Positions 9,567 to 20,200 of a stretch of DNA of 64,000 nucleotides are shown piece by piece. Origin of the DNA: Verrucomicrobiota bacterium (GTDB lineage: Bacteria > Verrucomicrobiota > Verrucomicrobiia > Limisphaerales > JAHDYP01); NCBI GenBank assembly GCA_023383055.1, contig JAHDYP010000010.1, positions 9,060 through 73,059 of the forward strand, given 5' to 3'. Position 1 is the stretch's first letter; each line of letters begins with the position of its first letter. The position numbers were made by a program, and so were the translations under genes. Below the pieces are notes generated by a model that was not told the origin of the DNA, made no database searches, and was given only the letters and a program-made list of their open reading frames with translations.

Positions 9567-9830
9567 ATGAATCCAATGCGAAGGGTTGATAGAGGGTTGG
9601 GGCGACTCTTCTTGCGATGCTGCGCCGTAGTTGCTTTTCTGGCTGCCGGGGCCGCCGCTGTCTTCGCCGCGGTTGTCTTGTTCCACGGACACCTCATTGG
9701 CGTTGTTATCTTGTCGGCGGGGGCACTCTTTCTCTGGCTGGGATTGCTGGCCTGGCGGGACCGGGCAACCCTGGGCGAGCTTCTGAATCGAGACTTCGAA
9801 CGGATAGAGAAGGGCAAACCAGAGACTTAA
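9567..9830 (+). CDS. Small two-helix membrane protein, hypothetical
   Basis: An 87-residue protein with two hydrophobic segments, FLRCCAVVAFLAAGAAAVFAA and LIGVVILSAGALFLWLGLLA, and a charged tail ending FERIEKGKPET, which suggests a small inner-membrane protein. The frame also has an ATG at 9555, but the ATG at 9567 is preferred because GGAG at 9557-9560 sits six bases upstream as a Shine-Dalgarno. It is convergent with the FG-GAP/FGE gene. I do not recognise a family. The hydrophobic pattern makes it more credible than the opposite-strand frame over the same bases. Confidence 0.55.
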   Translation: MNPMRRVDRGLGRLFLRCCAVVAFLAAGAAAVFAAVVLFHGHLIGVVILSAGALFLWLGLLAWRDRATLGELLNRDFERIEKGKPET

Positions 9831-9928
9831 GCCGGCGCGTTCGGCCTGCGACTGAAGAGGCGCACAAGAAGCCTCGTCGGTGTTCTGGTTTTGGCTGTGG
9901 CCATTCTCCACATTCCCAGGTGGCGGCC

Positions 9929-12073
9929 TCAATCCCGTTCCACCCCGCTGGTCCAGTACTTGGTCAGCTCATCGGCGGACGGGACCTTGAGCGGTCGGAC
10001 GAGGCGGAAACCGACCCACGGCGCGTCAGACAGCCACCAGACGCTCTTGGGGAGCTGGGGATCCTGCATCTTCCAGGCTCGAGACGACCCGCGGCGGGCG
10101 GCGCTGCGCAAACGGCTGGCCATGTCATCGTAGGATCCGCCCCGAGCCACATGGGGATAGGCCTGCGTGGCGCGGTTCCAGGGGTTGACGGTGACCGGTT
10201 CCTGCCACATCGAGTAGTCTTCCGTGTATTGGTCGAGGCACCACTCCCAGACATTACCGTGCATATCGTAAAGGCCCCAGGCGTTGGGTTTCTTGCGCCC
10301 GACCTTTTGGTACTTGAAGTCGCCATTGTCCTCGAACCACGCGTACTGGCCGATCTGGCTCGGATCATCGCCGAAATGGTAGGCCGTGGTCGTCCCTGCC
10401 CGACAGGCATATTCCCATTCGGCTTCGGTGGGGAGCCGGTAGAAGTGGCCCGTCTTGGCGCTGAGCCACTGGCAATACTTGTTGGCGCCATGCTGCGTCA
10501 TGGCGATCGCCGGATACCCGTACCGGCCCATGCCGAAGCTCATTTCCACATAGGGCCGCGTCGGCCGGCTCACCGCATCCGAAATCTTGTCGACCGCGGG
10601 ATCGGTCTGAATCGTGTCCCGGAACTTCCGTTCCTCATCCGTATACATGAACAACTCAAATTCGTCCCAGGTCAACTCGTGCTGGCCCATCCAGAACGGC
10701 TCCACCCGCACCTTGTGCTGTGGACCTTCGTCGGCCTGCCGCTCCGCCTCGGTTTCCGAGCTGCCCATCACAAACTCGCCGCCCGGGATGGGGACCATCG
10801 CGTAATTCACTTTCGTGCCCGGAATGGTGTTGGTGTATCGCTTCATCGACGCCTCGTCCGTGATCCGGAGGTTGGCCAGGATAAGCGCGTGAATTTTCAG
10901 ATCGTTCTCGTCCAGGGTCGTCAGGTCCGCCGGCACCGATGCCACATACGCTCCTTCTTGACGTCGGAACTGCTGGTAACGGGAGGAGAACTTGACGGTC
11001 GGCCGTCGCAGGAAAACCACGAAATCCTCCCCTAAATTCGCCGCCCCCGACCAATACTCCGCCCGGGGTGGTTCCAACGGCTGGACCAGTTTGGGGGTTG
11101 CCCCCTCGCCCAATTCGAAGACGCCCGCCTGCTCGCCTTCCCCGAAGGTCACGAGCAACTTCACGCCCGCTCCCGAACCAACCGCATAGACCCGGCGCAC
11201 CGGGTGTTCGAAGGTGAGCACTTTCGCCGTCTCGAACTGGAATCCACCGCCTGAAATCTCCCGGGCTGAGTAATGCTGGATCTCCGCGCTGCCCGGCACA
11301 TACACCAGCACCGAGCCCATCGCGGAGCCGCCAAATCGCCCCACGAGGTACTCCGCGTCCGTGGCCAGACCCTCCAACCCCGCCAGCACCTCCGGTTCGC
11401 CGGATGCGACACTGGCAATCCGCAAGGCCTTGCCCTGATCGGTCTTCAGGAATCCGGCGATCAACCCCGTGCCCGCTTTCAATTCCACCCGGGCCGCACG
11501 CTCGAGTTCGCCTTCCAATTCGAAGTCATTGATGACCTCCGCCTCGGCACCGGTGTTCCGCAGTAGATCCAGCCGGTTTGGCTCCGGTGCATTGTAAATC
11601 GTGCCCGCCACCAGATCGGCCAGGGGCGTGTTCCCGTCTCCGCCGATGTCCACCGCCACGATCGCAACCGGACCGAGCGTGGCCGGCGCATATTCCAACG
11701 GCGGTTTGGGCTGTTCGGGATCCGAAGCATCCACCACGTTGATCGTTCCCGCATCCGGCGAGGTGAAGGCAAACGCATCGCGTTCCTCATCCAGCAACCG
11801 GCCGGCGGCAAACCCGGTCACCTTCGGCACCCCGGCGTTCCGCACGCTCACCCATTTCAGTTTCCCGGGCTCGAACTGGTATCCAATCCGATAGCGCCCC
11901 GTCACCTTGTCGGCCACCACCACATCCAGCCGCCCGTTCCCATCGAAGTCACCCGACGCGATGAACTCGAACGGCGTTTCGGAGACCACCGCTTCGGCTT
12001 GCAGGCCGATCGCCGCACCCCCCAGAAACACGCATCCCACCGCGATTGCACAGTAATTCTTGTTCAAGTTCAT
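9929..12073 (-). CDS. Exported FG-GAP/VCBS-like protein with C-terminal FGE-sulfatase (SUMF1-type) domain
   Basis: A 714-residue protein from the ATG at 12073; a GTG at 12112 extends it by 13 residues but leaves a less natural signal peptide ([21 protein letters not shown]). N-terminal half: FG-GAP/VCBS-like repeats with [19 protein letters not shown] and [20 protein letters not shown]-terminal about 280 residues: FGE-type domain with [55 protein letters not shown] and [10 protein letters not shown]. In true formylglycine-generating enzymes two cysteines lie in the segment after RGGS; here that segment ([19 protein letters not shown]) has none, so sulfatase-activating activity is unlikely. 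No sulfatase gene is nearby. More likely a structural or ligand-binding use of the fold. It is divergent from pta. Confidence 0.82.
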   Translation of the reverse strand: MNLNKNYCAIAVGCVFLGGAAIGLQAEAVVSETPFEFIASGDFDGNGRLDVVVADKVTGRYRIGYQFEPGKLKWVSVRNAGVPKVTGFAAGRLLDEERDAFAFTSPDAGTINVVDASDPEQPKPPLEYAPATLGPVAIVAVDIGGDGNTPLADLVAGTIYNAPEPNRLDLLRNTGAEAEVINDFELEGELERAARVELKAGTGLIAGFLKTDQGKALRIASVASGEPEVLAGLEGLATDAEYLVGRFGGSAMGSVLVYVPGSAEIQHYSAREISGGGFQFETAKVLTFEHPVRRVYAVGSGAGVKLLVTFGEGEQAGVFELGEGATPKLVQPLEPPRAEYWSGAANLGEDFVVFLRRPTVKFSSRYQQFRRQEGAYVASVPADLTTLDENDLKIHALILANLRITDEASMKRYTNTIPGTKVNYAMVPIPGGEFVMGSSETEAERQADEGPQHKVRVEPFWMGQHELTWDEFELFMYTDEERKFRDTIQTDPAVDKISDAVSRPTRPYVEMSFGMGRYGYPAIAMTQHGANKYCQWLSAKTGHFYRLPTEAEWEYACRAGTTTAYHFGDDPSQIGQYAWFEDNGDFKYQKVGRKKPNAWGLYDMHGNVWEWCLDQYTEDYSMWQEPVTVNPWNRATQAYPHVARGGSYDDMASRLRSAARRGSSRAWKMQDPQLPKSVWWLSDAPWVGFRLVRPLKVPSADELTKYWTSGVERD

Positions 12074-12530
12074 ATGGTCAAAACCGGCCGGCCGGGTCTT
12101 GTCTCCTGCCACGCCGTCCTATCCTTTTGACGAAGGCGGAGCTCCAAACCGTCACGGAACGCCGGAACTCTCACCGTCACAAGTATCTTTGTCAATCTGG
12201 CATGCCTGTGGAAATGATTGAAAAAGCTCTGGTGATGCCCCGATTCACTTCTCCCAATACCCCCCGGAAAGACTGAGATGAGCGCCGAGTTTTGAACGTT
12301 TTCCAACGCGCACACTCAAATACCTTGCCGTTGCCGATGGCGGGATGTGCGGGATCGATTTCTCAAGGATAACGGCGATTAGCCTCCCCGCCATCCGCGA
12401 GAATGCGCCAGCCTGAAAAGGCTGGCGCTTTGCGTTTCCGTGTCCGGCTCGCCCGTCAACCCCGATCCCGGCTGGGGCGGGCTTTGCATTGCCAGTTGCA
12501 GTCTCGATCTGTCTCGGTTACTAAACCGCC
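12074..12530. other. Intergenic region between the FGE-like gene and pta
   Basis: About 457 bp of divergent spacer. It should hold promoters for both flanking genes, though I could not place them confidently. The right part, 12336-12428, contains a paired structure described separately. No coding frame here is convincing. Confidence 0.5.
12336..12428 (+). ncRNA. Candidate structured leader or small RNA upstream of pta
   Basis: Two exact inverted pairs lie in series. A 9-bp stem forms between 12336-12344 (GATGGCGGG) and 12387-12395 (CCCGCCATC), enclosing 42 nt. A perfect 9-bp hairpin follows at 12405-12413 / 12420-12428 (GCGCCAGCC / GGCTGGCGC, loop TGAAAA), then the T-rich stretch TTTGCGTTT. 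The second hairpin resembles a weak intrinsic terminator about 100 bp before the pta ATG, so this could be an attenuator, riboswitch-like leader or small RNA. I do not recognise a known family. Confidence 0.35.
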
Positions 12531-13583
12531 ATGCGCTTTATTGGCGGTCTCATTGAGAAGCTCCAACGACATCCCAAACGGGTTGTCTTTCCGGAAGGGA
12601 CCGAACCGCGGATCCTGCAGGCGGCACGGCAGTTTCACTCGCTTCGGCTTGGAATCCCCATGCTGCTCGGCGACCGCGGGGCCATCAAGGAGGCGGCGGC
12701 CCAACTCGAGGTTTCACTTGAAGGGGTGCGAATCATCGACCCGCAGCAGTCGGAAGAGCTGCCAAACTTCGTCAGGCGCTTCGAACTTCTGCGCCGCTAC
12801 AAGGGAATCCAGGAAAGGGAAGCCCGCGAGGCCATGCTCCAACCCAACTACTTTGGAGCCATGATGGTGGCCATGCACCAGGCGGACGGGTTCGTCTCCG
12901 GTGCCAAGGAGTTCTCCGGGAGCGTGCTCCGTCCCCTGTTCCAGATCATCAAAGTCGCGCCCCGCATGCAAACCGCCTCGAGCTGCATGGTCATGGAGGT
13001 CGAAAACAGCCGGTTTGGAGAAAACGGCGTGATGTTCATGGCCGATTGCGGCGTGATCCCCGAACCCAATGTCGAGCAACTCTCCGACATTGCCGTCTCC
13101 ACGGCACAACTGGCCCGTCAAATCCTCGGGTCCCGTCCCAGGGTCGCCCTGCTCTCCTATTCCACCAAAGGCAGCTCGACCCACGCCTCCCTCGGCCGGG
13201 TCAAGGCCGCCGCGGCGTTGGCCGTCAAAAAGGCCGCCGACCGGTTGATCGACGCCGATTTCGACGGCGAACTTCAGGTGGACGCCGCGCTGATCCCTGA
13301 AATCGCCTCCCGAAAACTTATCGACAGCAATGTCGCCGGCCGCGCCAACGTCCTCATCTTTCCTGACCTCAACTCCGGCAACATTGGCAGCAAACTCGTT
13401 CAGCACCTGACCCGGGCCAATGCCTACGGCCAGATTCTGCTGGGCCTCGACCGGCCAGCCGCGGATGTCTCCCGCGGATCAACTGCCCACGATATCCTCG
13501 GCGTCGCCACCATCGTCGGGGTTCAGGCCGTCGAATATCATAAACTCTATCCCGGCGCCGGCGAAAAGCTGCCGGGCGATTGA
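12531..13583 (+). CDS. pta: Phosphate acetyltransferase, catalytic-domain-only form
   Basis: Interconverts acetyl-CoA and acetyl phosphate in the cytoplasm. The 350-residue protein matches the length of the short Pta class. It has the N-terminal KRVVFPEGTEPRILQAA, the central HQADGFVSGAKEFSGSVLRP, the conserved MADCGVIPEPN and VALLSYSTKGS, and a C-terminal NVLIFPDLNSGNIGSKLVQH segment. The next gene encodes the BioD-like/DRTGG module that forms the N-terminal half of long Pta proteins, so the two may work together. No acetate kinase gene is in the window. The hairpin structure at 12336-12428 lies in its leader. Confidence 0.9.
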   Translation: MRFIGGLIEKLQRHPKRVVFPEGTEPRILQAARQFHSLRLGIPMLLGDRGAIKEAAAQLEVSLEGVRIIDPQQSEELPNFVRRFELLRRYKGIQEREAREAMLQPNYFGAMMVAMHQADGFVSGAKEFSGSVLRPLFQIIKVAPRMQTASSCMVMEVENSRFGENGVMFMADCGVIPEPNVEQLSDIAVSTAQLARQILGSRPRVALLSYSTKGSSTHASLGRVKAAAALAVKKAADRLIDADFDGELQVDAALIPEIASRKLIDSNVAGRANVLIFPDLNSGNIGSKLVQHLTRANAYGQILLGLDRPAADVSRGSTAHDILGVATIVGVQAVEYHKLYPGAGEKLPGD

Positions 13584-13648
13584 ACATTTCGCCGTCGATG
13601 CCCGGAGGTGCGACCCGGCCCCCGGCGGCACAGGCCCAATTCCATTTC

Positions 13649-14743
13649 ATGAACCGTACCACCCCGAGGGTGTTCATTGCCGCCACCCGCCAGAACGACG
13701 GAAAAACCACGCTCTCGCTCGGTCTGCTGGCGGCCTTGAAACAGGTCTACCCGCGCATCGGCTATATCAAACCGGTCGGACAACGCTTCATCGAGGTCGA
13801 GGAACAGAAGATTGACGAGGACTCTGTGCTCATGGACCGCGTCTACCAGCTGAACTGCCCCCTGGTCGACATGAGCCCGATCGCGGTGGAGCCGGACTTC
13901 ACCCGTCGCTATCTCCAGAGCGCCAACTATGAGGCGCTGGTCAGCCGCATCAATAAATCCTTCGACCGGGTGGCGTGGGAAAAAGACTTCGTCCTGTGCG
14001 AAGGATCCGGGCATGCGGGAGTGGGGTCCGTCTTCGACCTGTCCAACGCCCGTGTCGCCAAAATCCTCGGCGCCAAAGTCATCATCGTCACCCAGGGCGG
14101 TATCGGCAAACCCATCGATGAAGTCTGCCTGAACCAGGCCCTCTTCGAGAAGGAGGGAGTCGAAGTGCTGGGGGTGATCATGAACAAGGTCCTCGGCAAA
14201 AAGATGGATTTCATCGCGGACTTCGCCCGGCGCGGGCTGCGGCGCAAGGGACTCGAATTGCTCGGTATCGTGCCACACCAGCCTTTGCTCTGCAGCCCCA
14301 CCATGGGTCTCGTGGGCGAGGAACTCGGCGCTGAACTCCTCAACCAACCGCTCGACCAGGACCACCTCGTGGATGAAGTCGTGGTCGCCGCCATGGGCGT
14401 GCACAACGCCATGAGCTTCGTTCGCAACGGAGTTCTGATCATCACCCCCGGCGATCGGGAAGACATCCTCCTGGCCATCGCCGCGGAATTGGAAGGAGAC
14501 GGGGCCACGGAGCTCGCCGGCATCCTGCTTACCGGCGGCCTGCTCCCGACTGAAACCGCCCTGAAAGTCATCCGGCGCATGCCCTTCCCGGTGCTGCTCA
14601 CCCGGGCCGACAGCTACGGCGCCGCTTCGACTGTCCATACCCTCACCGTTAAGACCCGCCCCAACGACAAGGAAAAAATCTCGCTCATCCGTGATCTGAT
14701 CGCTCAACACATCGACGTCGCCCGCATCATCGACACCCTGTAA
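13649..14743 (+). CDS. P-loop BioD-like / DRTGG-domain protein (homologue of the N-terminal half of long Pta)
   Basis: The first residues MNRTTPRVFIAATRQNDGKT carry a BioD-type P-loop (TRQNDGKTT), then KPVGQR and LCEGSGHAGVGSVFDLSNA, as in the dethiobiotin-synthetase/CobB fold. The C-terminal half (about 210-330) fits the DRTGG domain. In E. coli Pta these two modules precede the catalytic domain and act as a regulatory part; here they are a separate gene directly downstream. The ATG at 13649 is preferred. The frame is open back to a TTG at 13580 overlapping the pta stop, but those 23 residues look non-conserved. The hisC ATG at 14745 follows immediately. Function beyond Pta regulation is inference. 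Confidence 0.8.
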   Translation: MNRTTPRVFIAATRQNDGKTTLSLGLLAALKQVYPRIGYIKPVGQRFIEVEEQKIDEDSVLMDRVYQLNCPLVDMSPIAVEPDFTRRYLQSANYEALVSRINKSFDRVAWEKDFVLCEGSGHAGVGSVFDLSNARVAKILGAKVIIVTQGGIGKPIDEVCLNQALFEKEGVEVLGVIMNKVLGKKMDFIADFARRGLRRKGLELLGIVPHQPLLCSPTMGLVGEELGAELLNQPLDQDHLVDEVVVAAMGVHNAMSFVRNGVLIITPGDREDILLAIAAELEGDGATELAGILLTGGLLPTETALKVIRRMPFPVLLTRADSYGAASTVHTLTVKTRPNDKEKISLIRDLIAQHIDVARIIDTL

Positions 14744-14744
14744 T

Positions 14745-15848
14745 ATGACTGTTCTCCAGCACCTTAACCCCGCCCTGGCCACCCTCCCGGTCTACCAACC
14801 GGGCCGGCCGATCGAAGAAGTCGCCCGCGAATTGGGTCTCAACCCCGATACCGTCATCAAACTGGCCTCCAACGAGAATCCACTCGGACCCTCGCCCGCC
14901 GCGGTCCAGGCCATGAGCCAGGCCATCCGCACCGTGCACCTCTACCCCGATGGCAGCTCGTTCCACCTCAAACGACGTCTCGCTCAACAACTCGAACTGA
15001 CCCCGGCCCACATTATCCTCGGCAACGGCTCGAATGAAATCCTCGAGCTCATCGGCCACGCCTGGCTGCAACCCGGAACGGACGCCGTGGTCTCCCAATA
15101 CTGCTTTGCCGTCTACCCCATCGTGACCCATCTTTTCGGCGCCAACCTGATCACTGTGCCCGCGGTCCAATACGGCCACGACCTGCCCGCCTTGAAACGG
15201 GCCATCACCCCAGCCACTCGGGTCGTCTTCGTCGCCAACCCCAACAACCCCACCGGCACCCTCAATCCACCCGGCGCGGTCGCCGATTTCCTCAACGGCT
15301 TTCCCGACGACGTGGTTCTCGTCATGGACGAAGCCTACCTGGAATTCCTGGACGAACCGGCCGATCTCCTGCCCGAAATCCGCAACGGCCAACGGCGCAA
15401 CCTCATCCTGGCCCGCACGTTCTCGAAAATCTACGGACTGGCCGGCCTGCGGCTCGGCTACGGCCTCGGACATCCGGAGACCATCGCCGCCCTCGAAAAG
15501 ATCCGCGAACCTTTCAATGTCAACAGTGTCGCCCAAGCCGCCGCCCTGGCCGCCCTCGATGACTTGGAACATGTGGCTCGCACCCGGGAAACGAATCGCC
15601 AGGGACTCGAACAGTTCCACACCGGTTTCGCCAAACTCGGCCTGGCGTTCGTTCCGTCGGCCGCCAATTTCATGCTCGTTCGGGTCCAGGACGGCCAGCG
15701 CGTCTTCCTGGAACTGCAGAAACAGGGCGTCATCGTCCGCCCCATGGGAGGCTATCAATTGCCCGAGTGGATCCGAGTCAGTGTGGGCACCCCCGCCGAA
15801 AACGACCGCTGCCTGGCCGCACTTCGAAATGTCCTGAACCGTTCCTGA
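14745..15848 (+). CDS. hisC: Histidinol-phosphate aminotransferase
   Basis: PLP-dependent class I/II aminotransferase of histidine biosynthesis, converting imidazole-acetol phosphate to histidinol phosphate with glutamate. At 367 residues it has family length. Visible motifs: LASNENPLGPSP (40-51), ILGNGSNEIL (91-100), VANPNNPTG (163-171), VMDEAYLEF (193-201), and the Schiff-base lysine Lys228 in RTFSKIYGLAGLRLGYG. The ATG lies one base after the stop of the preceding gene, implying translational coupling. No other his gene is nearby. Related aminotransferases such as aromatic or cobalamin-type cannot be excluded by motif alone, but the N-terminal pattern fits HisC best. Confidence 0.88.
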   Translation: MTVLQHLNPALATLPVYQPGRPIEEVARELGLNPDTVIKLASNENPLGPSPAAVQAMSQAIRTVHLYPDGSSFHLKRRLAQQLELTPAHIILGNGSNEILELIGHAWLQPGTDAVVSQYCFAVYPIVTHLFGANLITVPAVQYGHDLPALKRAITPATRVVFVANPNNPTGTLNPPGAVADFLNGFPDDVVLVMDEAYLEFLDEPADLLPEIRNGQRRNLILARTFSKIYGLAGLRLGYGLGHPETIAALEKIREPFNVNSVAQAAALAALDDLEHVARTRETNRQGLEQFHTGFAKLGLAFVPSAANFMLVRVQDGQRVFLELQKQGVIVRPMGGYQLPEWIRVSVGTPAENDRCLAALRNVLNRS

Positions 15849-15908
15849 AGCCCGATCACCATGGTATCCTGACTGAAGCCGACCCGCTCAACCCCGCGAT
15901 GATCTGAA

Positions 15909-17201
15909 GTGAAACCCACCGACCTCCGAGGCATCCTCCAATACGTCCCGCGTTTCCGCGAGAAAGCCTTCGTCATCTCCCTCGATGGCGCGATCGTCAC
16001 GGATGAGAACTTCACCAACATCCTCCTCGATATCGCCGTGCTCCGCTCGCTCAATATCCGGGTGGTCCTGGTCCACGGGGCTTCGGCCCTGATCCGCGCC
16101 ATGGCGGAACAGGAGCGGATTGTGCCCACCGACCTTGAAGGTTCGGGGGTGACCGACGCCGCGACGCTGCGCCTCTCGCTCACCGCGGCCAACCGTTTGT
16201 CGCATGAAATCCTCGAAGGCTTGAGCGCCAGCGACCTGCGCGCCGCCTGCACCAACGCCATCATCGCCCATCCCATGGGCATCATCCATGGGGTCGACCA
16301 CCTGTTCACCGGCCGCGTCGAACGCGTCGACGTCGCCCTGTTCCAAACCTTGCTGCACGAGGGCATCATCCCGGTCGTACCCCCCCTCGGCTTCGACGGT
16401 GACGGCAAGACCTACCGGGTCAATTCCGACTCCGTCGCGGTCGAAGTGGCCAAAGCCCTCGGCGCCACCAAACTTATCTTCATTACCACCCGCGACGGGC
16501 TCTTTGCCGGCGACAAACTCATCCGCCAGATCCTGGTCGCCGATCTCGATCGACTCCTCGAACAATCGGCCCTGCGACCGGAATTTCACTCCAAGGCCAC
16601 TCACGCCGCCGCCGCCTGCCACGCCGGCACACCCCGCGTCCATATCATCAACGGCCAGGTCGACGAAGGTCTCCTCGCCGAGGTCTTCTCCAATGAAGGC
16701 ATCGGCACCCTGGTCTACGCCAACGAATACCAGCAGATCCGCCGGGCGCTCAAAAAGGACGTCCGCAGCATCTTGCTCCTCACCAAAGGATCCGTTGCCA
16801 CCGATGAACTCGTGCGCCGGACCCGCGGTGGCATCGAGAAACGCATCGAAGATTACTACCTGTTTGAGATCGACAAGAACCCGGTGGCTTGCGTGGCCCT
16901 CCACGTTTACCCGGAACAGCGCAAGGGCGAACTCGCCTGTCTCTACGTCAACTCCTCCCACGAAAACCAGGGCATCGGCCAGAAAATGATCCAGTTCGTC
17001 GAGAACAAGGCCCGCGAGCTGGGCCTCGAATGCCTGATCGCGCTCTCCACCCAGGCCTTCACCTACTTCCAGTCCAAGGCCGGGTTCGCCGAGGGTTCCC
17101 CACTCGATCTGCCCCCCGGCCGCCGCGAGAAATACGATCAGAGCGGACGCAAATCCAAAGTCCTCGTCAAAAACCTCAAGCCGGCCAGCAGCCCGTCCTG
17201 A
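15909..17201 (+). CDS. argA: N-acetylglutamate synthase (amino-acid kinase + GNAT)
   Basis: First step of arginine biosynthesis: acetylates glutamate with acetyl-CoA. Residues about 15-290 are an amino-acid-kinase fold (FVISLDGAIV, VVLVHGASALI, IIPVVPPLGFDGDGKTYRVN, SKATHAAAACHAG). Residues about 300-425 are a GNAT acetyltransferase domain with the acetyl-CoA loop SSHENQGIGQKMI. This kinase-GNAT fusion of about 430 residues is the classical ArgA layout. The start is a GTG at 15909 giving MKPTDLRGILQYVPRFREKA, the usual ArgA N-terminus. Sixty bases separate it from hisC, same direction, so possibly the last gene of a pta-hisC-argA unit. Confidence 0.92.
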   Translation: MKPTDLRGILQYVPRFREKAFVISLDGAIVTDENFTNILLDIAVLRSLNIRVVLVHGASALIRAMAEQERIVPTDLEGSGVTDAATLRLSLTAANRLSHEILEGLSASDLRAACTNAIIAHPMGIIHGVDHLFTGRVERVDVALFQTLLHEGIIPVVPPLGFDGDGKTYRVNSDSVAVEVAKALGATKLIFITTRDGLFAGDKLIRQILVADLDRLLEQSALRPEFHSKATHAAAACHAGTPRVHIINGQVDEGLLAEVFSNEGIGTLVYANEYQQIRRALKKDVRSILLLTKGSVATDELVRRTRGGIEKRIEDYYLFEIDKNPVACVALHVYPEQRKGELACLYVNSSHENQGIGQKMIQFVENKARELGLECLIALSTQAFTYFQSKAGFAEGSPLDLPPGRREKYDQSGRKSKVLVKNLKPASSPS

Positions 17202-17267
17202 CTCGCGACCTCACTCAACGTTGAAAATTGCCGCAGCCGGGCGTTTAATGAGGTTCGCAACCCTGCT

Positions 17268-20200
17268 ATGAGACCCACTCCTCAACAGCCCAGCCGCCAC
17301 CTCCCCCACCCCAAGGCGTTGTTACTCCGGCTCGTCCGCACCGTCGCCTGCCTGGGCCTGCTCCTCCTGCCAGTCATCGCTGGCGAAGTCCAACTGCGCG
17401 AAGCCATCCTGACTCTGCCCACCTACGGCGTCGGTGAACCCGATCGAAACCCGCGCTTTTATCAGGGGCGGACTTACCAGGGCGCGCGCGGCCCTTTCTA
17501 TCCTTACCCGGTTCAGGATCATCTGACCGGCGAACGGTCGGAGCGGGATTGGAAGGCCGTTTACCTCGAGAACGATCACGTTCAGATCTGTGTCCTGCCG
17601 GAAATCGGGGGACGGATCTTCAGTGCGGTCGACAAATCCAACGGCTACGATTTCTTCTATCGTCAGCGGGTGATCAAACCCGCCCTGATCGGCATGCTCG
17701 GCGCCTGGATCTCGGGCGGCGTCGAGTGGAATGTCCCGCACCATCATCGCGCGTCGAGTTTCATGCCGGTCGACTGGACCCCTGAAGCACATCCCGACGG
17801 GAGCAAGACTCTCTGGGTGGGCGAGATTGAACGGCGTCATGGGATGAAATGGCAGGTGGGCATGACGCTGCATCCGGACATATCCCGCCTCGAACTGACG
17901 GTCAGACTGTTCAATCGATCCCCGGTCGCCCACTCGTTCCTGTTCTGGATCAACCCGGCCGTCCACGCCAACGAACACTACCAGGTCATCTTCCCGCCCG
18001 GCACCGAATGGACCGTGCAACATGCCAAGCCGGAATTCGCCAGCTGGCCCATCGCCCGTCAGGTTTATGGCGGCGTCGATTACAGCCGCGGTGTGGATAT
18101 CAGCTGGTGGAAGAATCATCCTTCCCCCGTCTCCTTTTTCGCGTGGGATTCGAAGGAGGATTTCTTCGGCGGCTACGATCACGGGCGCCAGGCCGGGGTG
18201 GTCCACGTCGCGGATCACCACGTCGTTCCCGGCAAGAAGTTCTTCGAGTGGGGCAATGGTCCAACCGGTGAAATGTGGGACACGATTCTCACCGACGATG
18301 ACGGACCTTACCTCGAGCTCATGGCGGGGGCTTACTCGGACAACCAGCCCGACTACAGCTGGATCCAGCCCGGTGAGGTCAAGCTCTGGAAACACTACTG
18401 GTTTCCGGTGCGGGACCTGGGCGGATTCAAGAACGCCAATATCGAGGGGGCGGTGAATCTCGAACTCCAGGAGCGCTCCCTGCTCCTGGCCTTCAATACC
18501 ACCTCCCGGCACCCGGGCGCCCGGGTGAAACTCGACGCCGGTGACCGCAACCTGTTTGATCGCACGATCGACATCAGCCCCGATCACCCCTTCCAGATCA
18601 AGCTCCCCTTGGCGGACGGCGTCGATCCGCTGAGCCTGCGCGCTTCCTTGCTCGACCGGAACGGCCGCGAACTGATCGCGTTCCAACCCTCGCCCGCCGC
18701 CGACACCCCCATGCCGCTCCCCGTCGAACGGCCCCTTCCCCCCGCCGACATCGCTTCGCTCGAGCAACTGTTCCTTACCGGCTTGCGCATCGAACAGCTC
18801 TACAGCCCGGCGTTCGAACCCGATCCCTATTACGAGGAGATCTTGCGCCGCGATCCGCTCGATTACCGCGCCAACACCGCCTTGGGGATCCTTTACTGCA
18901 AACGCGGCCGATTCCACGCCGCCGAAGAGCGACTGCGAACCGCCGTCACCCAGTCCCGACAGAATTACATCCGCCCGAAGGAAACCGAGGCCGATTACTA
19001 CCTCGGCGTCGCCCTGCGCGCGCAGGACAAGTTGCGCGAGGCGGAAGACGCCTTTCACGCGGCGGCCTGGAACCCCGCCTGGCGCGCTGCCAGTTGCTTC
19101 GCCCTCGCCGAACTCGCCTGTCTTCGCCGCGATTGGACCGGCGCGCTGGAACAAGTGGAACGCTCCCTGGCGCTCAATGCTCTGGACGCGCGCACCTTCG
19201 CCCTCAAGTCCTCCATCCTGCGACAAACCGACCGCGCCGATGAGGCCGTGGCGGCAGCCAAGGCCGCCCTTGCCCTCGATCCACTCGAATTCCGCGCCTG
19301 GAACGAGCTGGGGCCGGTGCGCGCCGCCCAATCCAGGATGCGCGACGACATCCAGTCCTATCTTGACCTGGCGGTCGAGTATGGCAACGGCGGCTTCAAC
19401 CTCGAAGCCCTCGAATTGCTCGAGGACGCCGCCCATCTCCCAACGGACGTCGCCCATGGCCATGCGATGGTCTACTACTACTTCGCCTACTACGCGGAGG
19501 CCTTGGGCGATGCCGAGGCGGCCAGTCGCGCCCGACAACTGGCGCCGACGATGCCCGCCGATTATTGTTTCCCGCATCGCTGGGAGGCCGAGCCTGCCTT
19601 GCGCCAGGCGATCGAACGCGAGCCGGGGGATGCCCTTGCACCCTATTGCCTCGGTAACCTCCTCTACGATCATCAGCCCGAGGCGGCCATCGCCGCCTGG
19701 GAAATGTCGCGGAACCGCGATCCGCGCTTTGCTCTCGCGCATCGCAACCTCGGACTGGCCTTGGCCGCGGTCCGCGCGGATCTGCCTCAGGCCATCGCCA
19801 GCCTCGAACAGGCGGTGGCGCTCCATCCCAGCGACGCCCGGCTGCTCTATGAATTGGACCTGATCTGCGAAGCCGCCGGCGTCGATCCCGCCGCGCGCCT
19901 GGCCCGTCTCGAACAACACCTCGATGCGGTCCGCGCTCGCGACGACGCCCTCACCCGGCTCATCCTCCTCCTCACTCAGCAAGGTCGGAACGACCGAGCC
20001 CTCGAACTGCTCCGCAGTCGACAGTTCCACAATTGGGAAGGCGGCGGCGAGATCCGCGAAGTATACGTCGATACCCTCCTCACCCGCGGCTTGCGCGCGC
20101 TCGGCCGGGGCCAGCCCGAATCCGCACTCCGCGATTTCGAGGCGGCCCGGGAATTCCCCCGAAACCTGGCCGTTGGCCAACCGAAACGCGATGCCCGCCG

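Noticed and set aside
9321..9932. Minus-strand ORF of 203 codons over the small membrane-protein gene
   Set aside because: Gln/Ser/Pro-rich composition with no motif, while the plus frame has two clean transmembrane helices.
12336..12428. Fluoride-type riboswitch
   Set aside because: The loop CTGAAAAGG is reminiscent of one published example, but the pseudoknot and conserved core positions could not be matched, so no family is assigned.
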